Source of the DNA: DTU018 sp029550685
Lineage (GTDB): Bacteria > Bacillota > Syntrophomonadia > Syntrophomonadales > Syntrophomonadaceae
DNA length: 40,511 nt
Assembly (NCBI GenBank): GCA_035412805.1
Contig: DAONVO010000011.1
Span: 1-40,511, forward strand
Reading direction: 5' to 3'
Shown piece after piece: positions 23,893-32,405 of this stretch. The position numbers were made by a program, and so were the translations under genes. The notes beneath the pieces are model-generated. The model was given only the letters and a program-made list of their open reading frames with translations. It did no database searches and was not told the origin of the DNA. Position 1 is the first letter of the stretch, and each line of letters begins with the position of its first letter.

Positions 23893-25770
23893 ATGTTTGC
23901 ATGGAGCTTAGAATTAGCCTGGCTGATCGTGCTGCTGCCCTTTGCAGCCTTTGCTCTGATTGGCCTTTTCTTACACCGTTGGCCCAGGCTGTCCGCCTCT
24001 TTGTCGATCCTGGCCATTGGTTTATCCTTTATATTATCGGTTTTGATTGCCGCCCATGTTTTTCTGGGAGGTATGCAGGAGCCCTTTGAACTGTCGATAC
24101 GCTGGCTGGCTATGCCCGGTTTAAATGTAGATATGGGCCTGCTCATTGATGGGATAACCGGGGTTATGCTCATAGTAGTTACTCTGGTAGCCTTGCTGGT
24201 ACAGGTATACTCCCTGGGTTATATGCATGGGGATCCCGGTTTCAGCAGTTATTATGCTTACCAATCAGTTTTTGCCGGGTCCATGCTGGGACTGGTTTTG
24301 GCCAATAACTTCGGTCAAATATTTGTATTCTGGGAATTAGTCGGCTTGGCTTCTTATTTGCTGATCGGTTTTTGGTTTGGCCGTGATTCTGCCAAGAATG
24401 CGGCGGTTAAAGCCTTTGTAACCAACCGGGTTGGTGATTTCGGATTTCTGCTGGCTATATTATTCCTGCAGATTATCTTCGGTACTCTTAACTTTAATGG
24501 CCTGGCAGCGGAAATAGCCGGCTATACCAATACTGCGATCTTGATTGGAATATCGATACTGCTCTTGGCCGGGCCTATTGGAAAGTCGGCCCAGTTCCCC
24601 CTGCATGTGTGGCTGCCGGATGCCATGGAAGGCCCCACACCGGTCAGCGCGCTGATCCATGCGGCTACTATGGTAGCGGCCGGTGTATATTTGATAGCGC
24701 GGGCTTACTTTATTTTCAGCACTACTCCGGAAGCCATGATGGTGATTGCAGTGGTAGGCGGATTTACTGCTCTGTTCGCAGCCACAATTGCCCTGGTGCA
24801 GAACGACATCAAGCGGATTTTAGCCTATTCTACCTTAAGCCAGCTGGGCTATATGGTAATGGCCATGGGAATTGGGGCCATGACCGCGGGAATGTTCCAC
24901 TTGATGACTCATGCTTTCTTTAAGGCCCTGCTCTTCCTGGCCGCCGGCAGTGTTATCCACGCGATGGCCAACGAACAGGATATCTGGAAGATGGGTCGCT
25001 TGAAGGATAAAATGCCGGTTACTACCTGGACTTTTGTGATTGGAGCTCTGGCTCTGGCTGGTATTCCGCCCCTGTCCGGGTTCTGGAGCAAGGATGAAAT
25101 ACTCTTGGGGGCCTTTGCCAGCGGGCATATGGGTCTTTACCTGCTGGGAACCCTGGTAGCATTTCTGACCGCTTTCTATATGTTCCGGCTCATTTTTGTA
25201 GCCTTCTTTGGCAGCAATAAAGGTGGGGAACACGCCCATGAGTCACCGTTGGTAATGACGGTTCCGCTGGTAATCCTGGCAGTCCTGGCAGTGGTGGCAG
25301 GATTTGTAGGTTCCCCGCTGATGGATTATGCTTTTGCCCATTATGTAACGTATCCTGGTGCCGTTCATCATGATCCCAATATCATGGTTATGGTAATTTC
25401 CGCTCTAGTAGCTATAGCCGGTATAATTCTGGCCTGGGCTATTTACCAGAAGGAATTGATCAGCCACCTGGCTTTGCGGGAAAAATTCCAGGGCATTTAT
25501 ACCCTGCTTTACAATAAATACTACATTGATGAAATCTATCACTGGCTGGGCCAGAGATTCATTGACGGAACCGCCAGGGTATTGTTCTGGTTCGATATTT
25601 ATGTGGTAAACGGTCTGGTCAATGGTATCGCTGCCCTGACCGGCGGAGCCGGCAAAGTGCTGCGCTATACGGAAACCGGTCAGGTGCAGACTTACGCAGG
25701 GTATATGTTGGTTGGAGTCATCGTTATCGTAGGGCTGGTTTTGATTGCCGGCTTTGCGATGCTGATATAA
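23893..25770 (+). CDS. nuoL: Complex I subunit NuoL (antiporter-like)
   Basis: A 625-residue distal proton-pump subunit. The antiporter core shows the conserved glutamate region FVFWELVGLASYLLIGFWFG and the lysine/histidine segment SAQFPLHVWLPDAMEGPTPV followed by SALIHAATMVAAGVYL. The last 150 residues supply the long lateral helix and an extra final helix that distinguish NuoL from NuoM and NuoN. ATG 23893 is preferred to GTG 23881, since AAGGTGGTGGG would be its ribosome site. It lies 13 nt after nuoK. Confidence 0.95.
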   Translation: MFAWSLELAWLIVLLPFAAFALIGLFLHRWPRLSASLSILAIGLSFILSVLIAAHVFLGGMQEPFELSIRWLAMPGLNVDMGLLIDGITGVMLIVVTLVALLVQVYSLGYMHGDPGFSSYYAYQSVFAGSMLGLVLANNFGQIFVFWELVGLASYLLIGFWFGRDSAKNAAVKAFVTNRVGDFGFLLAILFLQIIFGTLNFNGLAAEIAGYTNTAILIGISILLLAGPIGKSAQFPLHVWLPDAMEGPTPVSALIHAATMVAAGVYLIARAYFIFSTTPEAMMVIAVVGGFTALFAATIALVQNDIKRILAYSTLSQLGYMVMAMGIGAMTAGMFHLMTHAFFKALLFLAAGSVIHAMANEQDIWKMGRLKDKMPVTTWTFVIGALALAGIPPLSGFWSKDEILLGAFASGHMGLYLLGTLVAFLTAFYMFRLIFVAFFGSNKGGEHAHESPLVMTVPLVILAVLAVVAGFVGSPLMDYAFAHYVTYPGAVHHDPNIMVMVISALVAIAGIILAWAIYQKELISHLALREKFQGIYTLLYNKYYIDEIYHWLGQRFIDGTARVLFWFDIYVVNGLVNGIAALTGGAGKVLRYTETGQVQTYAGYMLVGVIVIVGLVLIAGFAMLI

Positions 25771-25783
25771 GGGGGTGGAAGTA

Positions 25784-27292
25784 TTGAGCAACTGGCCGAT
25801 CTTATCAATTACTTTATTTGCACCGGTGTTGGGAGCCATACTGATAATGCTTCTTCCCCGGAACAGTGAAAAGACCATCAAAATAACAGCAGCAATATTT
25901 ACGTTGGTCAGCTTGGTTCTGTCCATCTGGGTGTGGATTGCATATGACCGCAGCCAGGGCGGGATGCAGTTTGTTCAGCAAATCCCCTGGGTGGCTGATC
26001 TGGGTGTAACCTTCGCCCTGGGAGTGGATGGAATCAGTATTCCTATGCTCCTGCTTACTAACCTGATTGGTTTTAGTGCCGTCTATGCTTCCTGGAAAGT
26101 AGCTGATCGGGTTAAGGAGTTCTTCAGCCTGTTATTAATTTTGATTACCGGGGTTATGGGAACCTTTTTGACCACCGATTTGTTCATATTCTTTATGTTC
26201 TATGAAGTAGTAGTTATTCCGATATACCTTTTGGTAATCATGTTCGGCAGCAGCAAACGGGTTACCAAGGAATATGCAGGTATGAAACTGACCATCTACC
26301 TGTTAATCGGAAGTGCTTTTCTCCTGGTAGGATTAATAGCGCTGTTCGTGCAGTCCAAGGCTATGCTGGGCTTCCCCACTATGGATATCTTCACCCTGGC
26401 TACCCTTGAGTTCCCGCTGGGATTCCAAATTTTCGTATTTGCTCTGATGGCCCTTGGATTCGGGACCCTATTATCTATGTTCCCCTTCCATGCCTGGTCT
26501 CCGGATGGTTACGCGGGAGCACCTACAGCAGTAAGTATGATCCATGCCGGAGTGCTGAAGAAAATCGGCGGCTATGGACTGATCCGCATTGGCCTGATGA
26601 TACTGCCAGGAGGAGCAGCCTATGTTGCTCCGGTAATTGCGGTACTGGCATTGGGTAACGTGGTTTATGCGGCTTTCATCTGCCTGAGCCAAAAAGACCT
26701 CAAGTATATTGTGGGGTACTCCAGTGTAAGTCACATGGGATATGTTTTGATCGGTATAGCCGCTCTAAATCTGATCAGCATTAACGGTGCTGTCATTATG
26801 ATGTTTGCTCACGGTGTCATGGCCGCCTTGTTCTTCTCCATGATCGGCAATCTGTATGAAAAGAGTCATACCCGTAATGTGGATGATTTTGGCGGGCTGG
26901 CTCACCAGATGCCGCGGCTGGCCACCGGATTTATGATAGCCGGACTGGCCTCCCTGGGTTTGCCGGGTATGGTTAACTTCATCGGAGAGTTCACCATATT
27001 CATAGGTGCCTTTAGTACCTATAAGGTTTTGACTATATTAGCGGTCTCCGGAGTTATTTTTACAGCCCTGTACATCCTGAGAACCCTGGGAGCGGTTTTG
27101 TTTGGACCGCGCAAACCGGAGTGGGATCACCTGGAGGACTTGAAGGGTCCGGAAATGGTACCTCTACTGGTACTGGGTGCAGCTATATTAATCGGCGGCA
27201 TAGCCCCCTTCACCTTAATGGATCTCATCAATCTGGGGGTGGGTGACCTGGTTGCCCAACTGGGATCGCTGCAGATAGGAGGGATGTTCTAA
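25784..27292 (+). CDS. nuoM: Complex I subunit NuoM (antiporter-like)
   Basis: A 502-residue antiporter-like subunit. Key segments are FFMFYEVVVIPIYLLVIMFG (membrane glutamate) and LLSMFPFHAWSPDGYAGAPT followed by AVSMIHAGVLKKIGGYGLIR (membrane lysine pair). Start TTG 25784 is chosen because the GGGGGTGG site ends 5 nt before it; GTG 25775 overlaps that site. It ends by overlapping nuoN by one base (TAATG). Order L-M-N is as in most bacterial nuo operons. Confidence 0.94.
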   Translation: MSNWPILSITLFAPVLGAILIMLLPRNSEKTIKITAAIFTLVSLVLSIWVWIAYDRSQGGMQFVQQIPWVADLGVTFALGVDGISIPMLLLTNLIGFSAVYASWKVADRVKEFFSLLLILITGVMGTFLTTDLFIFFMFYEVVVIPIYLLVIMFGSSKRVTKEYAGMKLTIYLLIGSAFLLVGLIALFVQSKAMLGFPTMDIFTLATLEFPLGFQIFVFALMALGFGTLLSMFPFHAWSPDGYAGAPTAVSMIHAGVLKKIGGYGLIRIGLMILPGGAAYVAPVIAVLALGNVVYAAFICLSQKDLKYIVGYSSVSHMGYVLIGIAALNLISINGAVIMMFAHGVMAALFFSMIGNLYEKSHTRNVDDFGGLAHQMPRLATGFMIAGLASLGLPGMVNFIGEFTIFIGAFSTYKVLTILAVSGVIFTALYILRTLGAVLFGPRKPEWDHLEDLKGPEMVPLLVLGAAILIGGIAPFTLMDLINLGVGDLVAQLGSLQIGGMF

Positions 27293-28704
27293 TGCCCTGG
27301 ACACTGCTTTCGGTAGAGATAAGTTTAGCCCTGCTGGGGTTGGTTTTGCTGGTCCTGGGGCTGGTGCTGCCGGAAAAAGGACGCCGGTTAATGCAGCCCG
27401 TGGCAGTGATAGGACTGCTGGGGATTTTGATCCTGGGCGGGGGATTATATACTGCTCAGTACAATCTGTTTGGCGGTAACTACCAGATTGATCCCTTTGC
27501 CGGCTTTTTCAAGCTGCTGTTTTTAGTAGCCGGTATACTGGTAATCCTTAGTGCCGGCCGTTACCTGGAACGTTTCCAGGAACGGGTCAACGAGTTTTAC
27601 AGCTTAATGATCTTTGCCCTGCTGGGTATGGTGGTAATGGCTTCAGCCGGGGAAATGATCACTTTGTATATTGGCCTGGAACTGATGACGGTTAGCTTCT
27701 ATATCTTAACCGCCTACCTGATAAACGATAAACTGTCAGCTGAGGCAGGCCTGAAATATTTGATTCTGGGTGCCTTATCATCGGCTATACTGCTGTTTGG
27801 TATCAGCCTGGTGTATGCTGTTACCGGAACAACCGTAATCGCGGACACGGCGGTTGGATTTTTCCTGGAGCCGGTAATGATCGCCGGCATAATTCTGATC
27901 CTGGCTGGTTTCGCGTTCAAAATATCTCTGGTACCTTTCCATATGTGGGCACCGGATATTTATCAAGGCGCGCCCATTCCGGTTACTGCTTTCCTGTCCG
28001 TGGGGTCGAAAGCAGCTGCTTTTGCGGCCTTGGTGCGGGTGTTCATAATAGCTTTCCCGGTCAGCACTTTTGATTGGCCATTACTGCTGGCAGTGCTGGC
28101 AGCCATTACTATTGTAGTAGGCAACCTGATTGCTCTGGCTCAGACCGACATTAAACGCCTGCTGGCTTATTCCAGTATCGCTCAGGCGGGATACATCATA
28201 GTCGGTCTGGCGGCCTATAATGTCTATGGTGTTAAAGGCGTGCTGTTTTATTCCATGCTGTATGTCTTCTCCAACCTGGGAGCCTTTGCAGCGGCTACTG
28301 TGGTGGAAGTGGAAACCGGCAGTACGGATATTAAGGCTTTCAACGGCTTAGCCAAGCGTTCCCCCATGGTGGCGGCTATCATGACCATATGCATGCTCTC
28401 GCTAGCGGGCATTCCACCGCTGGCCGGTTTTGTAGGTAAGTTTTACCTGTTTTCCGGTGCCATACAGTCAGGTATGATATGGTTAGCTTTTATAGGATTG
28501 ATTATGAGTATGGTCTCAGTTTATTACTATTTACAGGTTGCCAAGGTTATGTATATTGGAAGCACCGACGAAGTTAGTCCCATTAAACCAGGAAAGACGG
28601 TGGGCACTGCCTTGTGGGTCTGCCTGATAGGGACGATTTTGCTGGGTCTATACCCGGCCCCCTTGTCCAACCTGGCTCAAGTGGCCATACAAATCTTCTT
28701 GTAA
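27292..28704 (+). CDS. nuoN: Complex I subunit NuoN (antiporter-like)
   Basis: A 470-residue antiporter-like subunit closing the nuo set. Visible motifs are LYIGLELMTVSFYILTAYL (glutamate), FKISLVPFHMWAPDIYQGAP and the downstream GSKAAAFAALVR (lysine). The length and the about 14 helices match other NuoN proteins. ATG 27292 has AGGAGGG upstream inside the nuoM end. A hairpin follows 24 bp after the stop. Confidence 0.95.
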   Translation: MPWTLLSVEISLALLGLVLLVLGLVLPEKGRRLMQPVAVIGLLGILILGGGLYTAQYNLFGGNYQIDPFAGFFKLLFLVAGILVILSAGRYLERFQERVNEFYSLMIFALLGMVVMASAGEMITLYIGLELMTVSFYILTAYLINDKLSAEAGLKYLILGALSSAILLFGISLVYAVTGTTVIADTAVGFFLEPVMIAGIILILAGFAFKISLVPFHMWAPDIYQGAPIPVTAFLSVGSKAAAFAALVRVFIIAFPVSTFDWPLLLAVLAAITIVVGNLIALAQTDIKRLLAYSSIAQAGYIIVGLAAYNVYGVKGVLFYSMLYVFSNLGAFAAATVVEVETGSTDIKAFNGLAKRSPMVAAIMTICMLSLAGIPPLAGFVGKFYLFSGAIQSGMIWLAFIGLIMSMVSVYYYLQVAKVMYIGSTDEVSPIKPGKTVGTALWVCLIGTILLGLYPAPLSNLAQVAIQIFL

Positions 28705-28728
28705 AATTAGCAAATATATTCCTCGGAG

Positions 28729-28764
28729 AACGGGTAGACTATGGAAAAACATGGTCTACCCGTT
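28729..28764 (+). terminator. Hairpin between nuoN and the FeS oxidoreductase gene
   Basis: A perfect 11-bp stem, AACGGGTAGAC (28729-28739) / GTCTACCCGTT (28754-28764), with a 14-nt loop, followed by GTTTGTTT. It fits an intrinsic terminator. It lies only 8 bp before the strong ribosome site AAGGAGGA of the next gene and on the same strand, so it may act as a partial terminator that sets the ratio of complex I to the oxidoreductase, or protect the 3' end of the nuo transcript. Confidence 0.65.
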
Positions 28765-28788
28765 GTTTGTTTAAGGAGGAATGTAAGT

Positions 28789-30915
28789 GTGAGCTTCAGT
28801 TTTCATCCGTTGGAGGGCGGCTATGATATTCCCATGCGGATCGTGGGGGCCAATATATATTATGAATGGCTGATTTATGTTTTGATGTGGATTCCTATCG
28901 GTATTTTTTTATATGGAGTCTACAAACGGGTGCGCATCTGGATGCAGGCTAGAGGTGAAACCCATCGCCAGGAACCCATTGGTAAAAGGATTTCCTCATT
29001 TCTTTACAATACCTTGGGACAGGTTAGAGTAATTGAAAAGCCTCTGCCCGGGTGGATGCATTTTTTACTGTTTTGGGGTTTTGTAGTTCTCCTGATTGCC
29101 ACGGCCAGTTTTGCCCTTTGGAATATAACCGGATTTCCTCCTTTAACCGGCAATGTTTATATCTATTTTTCCTGGTTTGTGGACGTAATCGGTTTTCTGG
29201 CCATGATAGGCGTAGCTGTTCTGGCTTATATTCGCTATGTGCAGCGACCGGATCGCTTAAACGACACTAAGCCCCTGGATGGCTGGATCTTGGTACTAAT
29301 ATTCACTATTCTGCTAACCGGATACATTATCGAAGGACTCCGTATCGCTGCCCAGATCGAATTAGCTCCTACCATGGCAGCTATTGAATATGAACGTACC
29401 GCTTCACCCATTGGCTGGCTTTTTGCCGGGTTATTCTCGGGAGCAGCTCTGGAAAGTATGCTTAGCTGGCACCGTTTTATGTGGTGGTTTCACATGGCTA
29501 TATCCTTCCTCTTTATAGGTATGGTACCTTTTACCAAGCTGTGGCATATCTTCACCGGTATGACCAGTTACTATGCGCGGGATTACCAGCCTGAGGCAGT
29601 TCGGATGGTGGAAAATATTGAGGAAGCCGAAACTTATGGAATTGAAAAAATTGAGGACTTTGGCTGGAAGGATCTTTTAGATCTGGATGCCTGTATCCGC
29701 TGCGGCAGATGTCAGGAAGCCTGTCCGGCCTACAATACCGGCAAAGCTCTGAATCCCAAGATAACCATTATTCAGGCTCTTAAAAAACACCTAGACAACA
29801 AGTCCCCCTATATGCTGGGAGAAGGCGGCGATGATCTGGAAGCGGTGACCATGACCACCGAAGCTGAAATCGAAGGGGTAAAAGAAACTGAGAAACATAT
29901 GATCTACGATATCGTAACTCCCCAGGTACTATGGGATTGTACCAACTGCCTGGCCTGTGTGTATCATTGCCCCATGTTTATTGAGCATGTTCCTAAAATT
30001 ATTGATATGCGCCGTAACCTGGTGATGTGGCAGGGGGATATGCCCAGTGAAGCCCAGATGGCCTTTACCAATACCGAACGCAATTACAATCCCTGGGGAG
30101 TGGGCTGGGCCAACCGGGCTGAATGGCTAAAAGAAAGAAATATTCGCGATCTGGTTATTTTGCTGCCCGAGGATGAAGGAGATTTTGAATACCTGCTGTT
30201 TGCTGGCTGTGCAGCTGCTTTTGACGACCGCTACAAAAAAGCGGGGGAAGCCCTGGTGCGGCTGCTGCATAAGGCCGGGCTTAAAGTGGGTTACCTGGGT
30301 ACCGAGGAATACTGCTGCGGTGATTGGGCCAGGAGATTGGGGAATGAATACCTGTGGCAGACCTTGGCCAGCCAGAATATCGAGTCCTTTCAACGCTACA
30401 ATGTCAAGAAAATAATCTGCATTTGCCCCCATGGCTACAACACCATCAAAAATGAATACTCCCAGCTGGGCGGTGAATTCGAGGTATACCACAGCACGGA
30501 AATCCTGGCCAGGCTGATCGCAGAAGGAAAACTGAAAACCATCCCCAACGGAAACCGCCGGGTCAGCTATCACGATTCCTGCTTTTTGGGCCGCTATAAC
30601 CAGGTCTTTACCGAGCCCCGGGAGGTTGTTGCCGCTGCTGGCGGAACTTTGATTAGCATAGAAAGGTCCAAGGAATTTGGCTTCTGCTGCGGGGCCGGAG
30701 GAGGACGCATGTGGCTGGAAGAAAAAGCGGTGGAAGGATTCAAACGCATCAACCAGACCCGCACTGAGCAGCTTTTGGAGGTTGATCCGGACACCGTGGT
30801 AGTCAACTGCCCCTACTGTATGACTATGATCAGTGACGGGGTGAAAGAAACCGACGAGGAAGGCAAAATCCCGGTCCTGGATGTTTGTGAGCTGCTCTGG
30901 CAGTGCCAGGAATAA
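28789..30915 (+). CDS. Membrane-anchored FeS oxidoreductase (EMO/HdrD-like, cytochrome b + 2x4Fe-4S + 2xCCG)
   Basis: A 708-residue protein. Residues 20-260 form a NarI-like membrane domain with about five helices and histidines placed as heme ligands (GWMHFLLFWG near 88; WHRFMWWFH near 217-225; KLWH near 250-253). Two 4Fe-4S motifs follow: CIRCGRCQEACP (302-313) and CTNCLACVYHCP (384-395). Two CCG domains come next, CC at 509-510 and 633-634, with the CPYC of the second intact (674-677). In the first, the final motif reads CPHG, so its last Cys is Gly. This layout matches Etf:menaquinone oxidoreductases (EMO) and HdrD/GlpC relatives, moving electrons between a soluble flavoprotein or thiol donor and menaquinone. 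GTG 28789 is chosen for its AAGGAGGA site, 8 nt away; ATG 28741 would lie in the hairpin loop. No etfAB is in the window. Confidence 0.88.
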   Translation: MSFSFHPLEGGYDIPMRIVGANIYYEWLIYVLMWIPIGIFLYGVYKRVRIWMQARGETHRQEPIGKRISSFLYNTLGQVRVIEKPLPGWMHFLLFWGFVVLLIATASFALWNITGFPPLTGNVYIYFSWFVDVIGFLAMIGVAVLAYIRYVQRPDRLNDTKPLDGWILVLIFTILLTGYIIEGLRIAAQIELAPTMAAIEYERTASPIGWLFAGLFSGAALESMLSWHRFMWWFHMAISFLFIGMVPFTKLWHIFTGMTSYYARDYQPEAVRMVENIEEAETYGIEKIEDFGWKDLLDLDACIRCGRCQEACPAYNTGKALNPKITIIQALKKHLDNKSPYMLGEGGDDLEAVTMTTEAEIEGVKETEKHMIYDIVTPQVLWDCTNCLACVYHCPMFIEHVPKIIDMRRNLVMWQGDMPSEAQMAFTNTERNYNPWGVGWANRAEWLKERNIRDLVILLPEDEGDFEYLLFAGCAAAFDDRYKKAGEALVRLLHKAGLKVGYLGTEEYCCGDWARRLGNEYLWQTLASQNIESFQRYNVKKIICICPHGYNTIKNEYSQLGGEFEVYHSTEILARLIAEGKLKTIPNGNRRVSYHDSCFLGRYNQVFTEPREVVAAAGGTLISIERSKEFGFCCGAGGGRMWLEEKAVEGFKRINQTRTEQLLEVDPDTVVVNCPYCMTMISDGVKETDEEGKIPVLDVCELLWQCQE

Positions 30916-30920
30916 TCGGG

Positions 30921-30960
30921 GACAGGAAGACAAAAAGACATTTTAATTTGTCTTCCTGTC
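30921..30960 (+). terminator. Strong intrinsic terminator after the FeS oxidoreductase
   Basis: A perfect 14-bp stem, GACAGGAAGACAAA (30921-30934) / TTTGTCTTCCTGTC (30947-30960), with a 12-nt loop, followed at once by TTTTAT. It begins 5 bp after the stop and closes the nuo-FeS oxidoreductase region. The right-hand T-run and the mirrored A-run may let it serve the convergent methyltransferase transcript as well. Confidence 0.88.
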
Positions 30961-31001
30961 TTTTATGGGCTAGCAAATTACCTCCGAAAACACATTACTT
31001 A

Positions 31002-31672
31002 TTATTTGATAGCCACAATTACCGAGAATTTATGATAAGAATACAAGCATTTCATCTCTGAAAACTTACATTTGTATAACATCTCCATCTCTGCTTCAAC
31101 CGAACATTCCTTATCCAACTTCCGCCGTTCTTTCCACAATTCAATATCTCGCACGGTTAACCCGCTGGCCAATAACTGCTTTTCCCAAAATAAATCAAAC
31201 CATCTATTCATATTAACTGTTCCGGCGCAAAACTGGTCATAATTAGCCAACACTCCACCCGCGGGCAGCTTATTATAAATGTGCTTGAACAACTCTTCTT
31301 TTGGGTATCTTCTAAATGGTGGATCGACAATTCTGAGATAATCGCATCAAAATTCCCCTCGGGAAGTTCCCTGGAATAATCCAATATTTTATGTTGTACT
31401 CTATCAACTCCAGCGAATCTTTTTTTGGAAACCTCCAGCATTTCATCAGCGATATCAACTAAGATATATTCCGCTAAGGGACATTCTTTATACCAATAAT
31501 ATGACAGTAATCCGGTTCCCGCCCCCAGATCCAATACACGCTTCGGTGTATTGATATTGGCTGTAATCAGTTTAGTAGTGTTCACATAAAAATCATCAAA
31601 GCAAGGAATGAACTTTCTGCGATTGCCATCATACTCTTGGGCAATCAAATTGAACTGCTCTTCTATAGTCAT
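31002..31672 (-). pseudogene. Class I SAM-dependent methyltransferase, frameshifted
   Basis: The N-terminal part reads from ATG 31672 and carries the SAM-binding motif I VLDLGAGTGLLSYYW, the acidic YILVDIADEML and FDAIISELSIHHLEDT. At about 31299-31302 (a run of four A on the coding strand) the frame is lost. Restoring one A gives DTQKEELFKHIYNKLPAGG and continues to the stop at 31002, about 223 residues in all, the normal length for the family. The two halves therefore form one gene broken by a single-base deletion, either real or a sequencing error. It lies 40 bp behind the cupin gene on the same strand. The substrate is unknown. Confidence 0.8.
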
Positions 31673-31712
31673 ACCTTTTTCCCCTTAACAGAGATAGGTT
31701 AATTCTTATCGT

Positions 31713-32057
31713 TTATGTACTAATTTTGCGGCCATAGCGGTCTTTTTGCGCAAAATACGTTATATCCGCATAACCCGCAAAGATTTTGCCGGAATGTTTG
31801 ACCCCCTGGGGAATAAAATAACGGTCACCTTTCTCATAGACACGTTTTTCTCCATTAATCACCAACTCAATTTTACCCTCAAGGACAATACCCCATTGGC
31901 TCTCGTGTTCATGCTCCGGCAAGTCAACATCCTCTGCAAACTCCATAAAAATTATTTGATGATCATCTGCCTGCGACACGTAGGCTTTTACCCCTTTTAA
32001 AGGAATATCAGCTTCGGGCAGATTCTTAATGGGTTCAGGGAATATGGACTTACTCAT
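31713..32057 (-). CDS. Cupin-domain protein
   Basis: A 114-residue small single-domain beta-barrel (cupin_2). Motif 1 reads LPEHEHESQWGIVLEGKIEL, with His-x-His and a following Glu-type metal ligand region; motif 2 reads GDRYFIPQGVKHSG. A metal site is therefore likely. The start has AAAGGAGAG upstream. It is probably co-transcribed with the broken methyltransferase gene downstream. Small cupins act as sensors, isomerases or dioxygenases; no function can be named. Confidence 0.85.
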   Translation of the reverse strand: MSKSIFPEPIKNLPEADIPLKGVKAYVSQADDHQIIFMEFAEDVDLPEHEHESQWGIVLEGKIELVINGEKRVYEKGDRYFIPQGVKHSGKIFAGYADITYFAQKDRYGRKIST

Positions 32058-32107
32058 ATCATCTCTCCTTTACTTAACAGACTTAAGGACTTTTATTTTC
32101 TCTCTCA

Positions 32108-32275
32108 TTTTGATATTACTTCATATTTGTCCATTAAAGCAGACTTGTTATCAGAAAATGTTCCTGCCATCCTAGTTCTTCAGCGGATCTCCCGGTTCAA
32201 CCATTCAATTACATTATTGCTGTGAAGTTTAGACCAGTGTAAGTAGGGGAAGTCAATGTATGTCGGACGTGCCAG
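32108..32275 (-). pseudogene. IS256-family transposase remnant (C-terminal)
   Basis: Reading the minus strand, the stretch encodes YIDFPYLHWSKLHSNN, then VIEWLNREIR, stop, RTRMAGTFSDNKSALM. This matches the conserved C-terminal end of IS256/Mutator transposases (NN-x-IE-x-LNREIRRRTR-x-x-G-x-F-P/S-D). The in-frame TGA at 32182-32180 stands where an Arg codon is expected (CGA to TGA). Only this tail remains, and no inverted repeats were found. It marks an old insertion between the cupin gene and the DUF2680 gene. Confidence 0.72.
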
Positions 32276-32369
32276 GTAACCTTATTGCGGTAAGGAAGAG
32301 AAGGGATGTAAAAATTGTCTTCCAGAATGACAATCCAAATGTTTTGGTTATATCGATGAGCAAAAATGG

Positions 32370-32398
32370 AAAGGGGCTACCTTTTCGATAGCCCCTTT
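32370..32398 (-). terminator. Terminator of the DUF2680 gene
   Basis: A 10-bp stem, AAAGGGGCTA (32370-32379) / TAGCCCCTTT (32389-32398), with a 9-nt loop. Read on the minus strand it follows the DUF2680 stop by about 8 bp and is followed by CCATTTTTG, a short U-run. Confidence 0.75.
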
Positions 32399-32405
32399 TG
32401 TCACG

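Noticed and set aside
28741..28788. Earlier ATG start for the FeS oxidoreductase
   Set aside because: It lies in the loop of the terminator-like hairpin with no ribosome site, whereas GTG 28789 has AAGGAGGA at 8 nt.
30127..30933. 268-residue minus-strand ORF
   Set aside because: Antisense shadow of the CCG domains of the FeS oxidoreductase gene.
32260..32391. 43-codon plus-strand ORF
   Set aside because: It runs into the terminator stem and is antisense to the transposase remnant.
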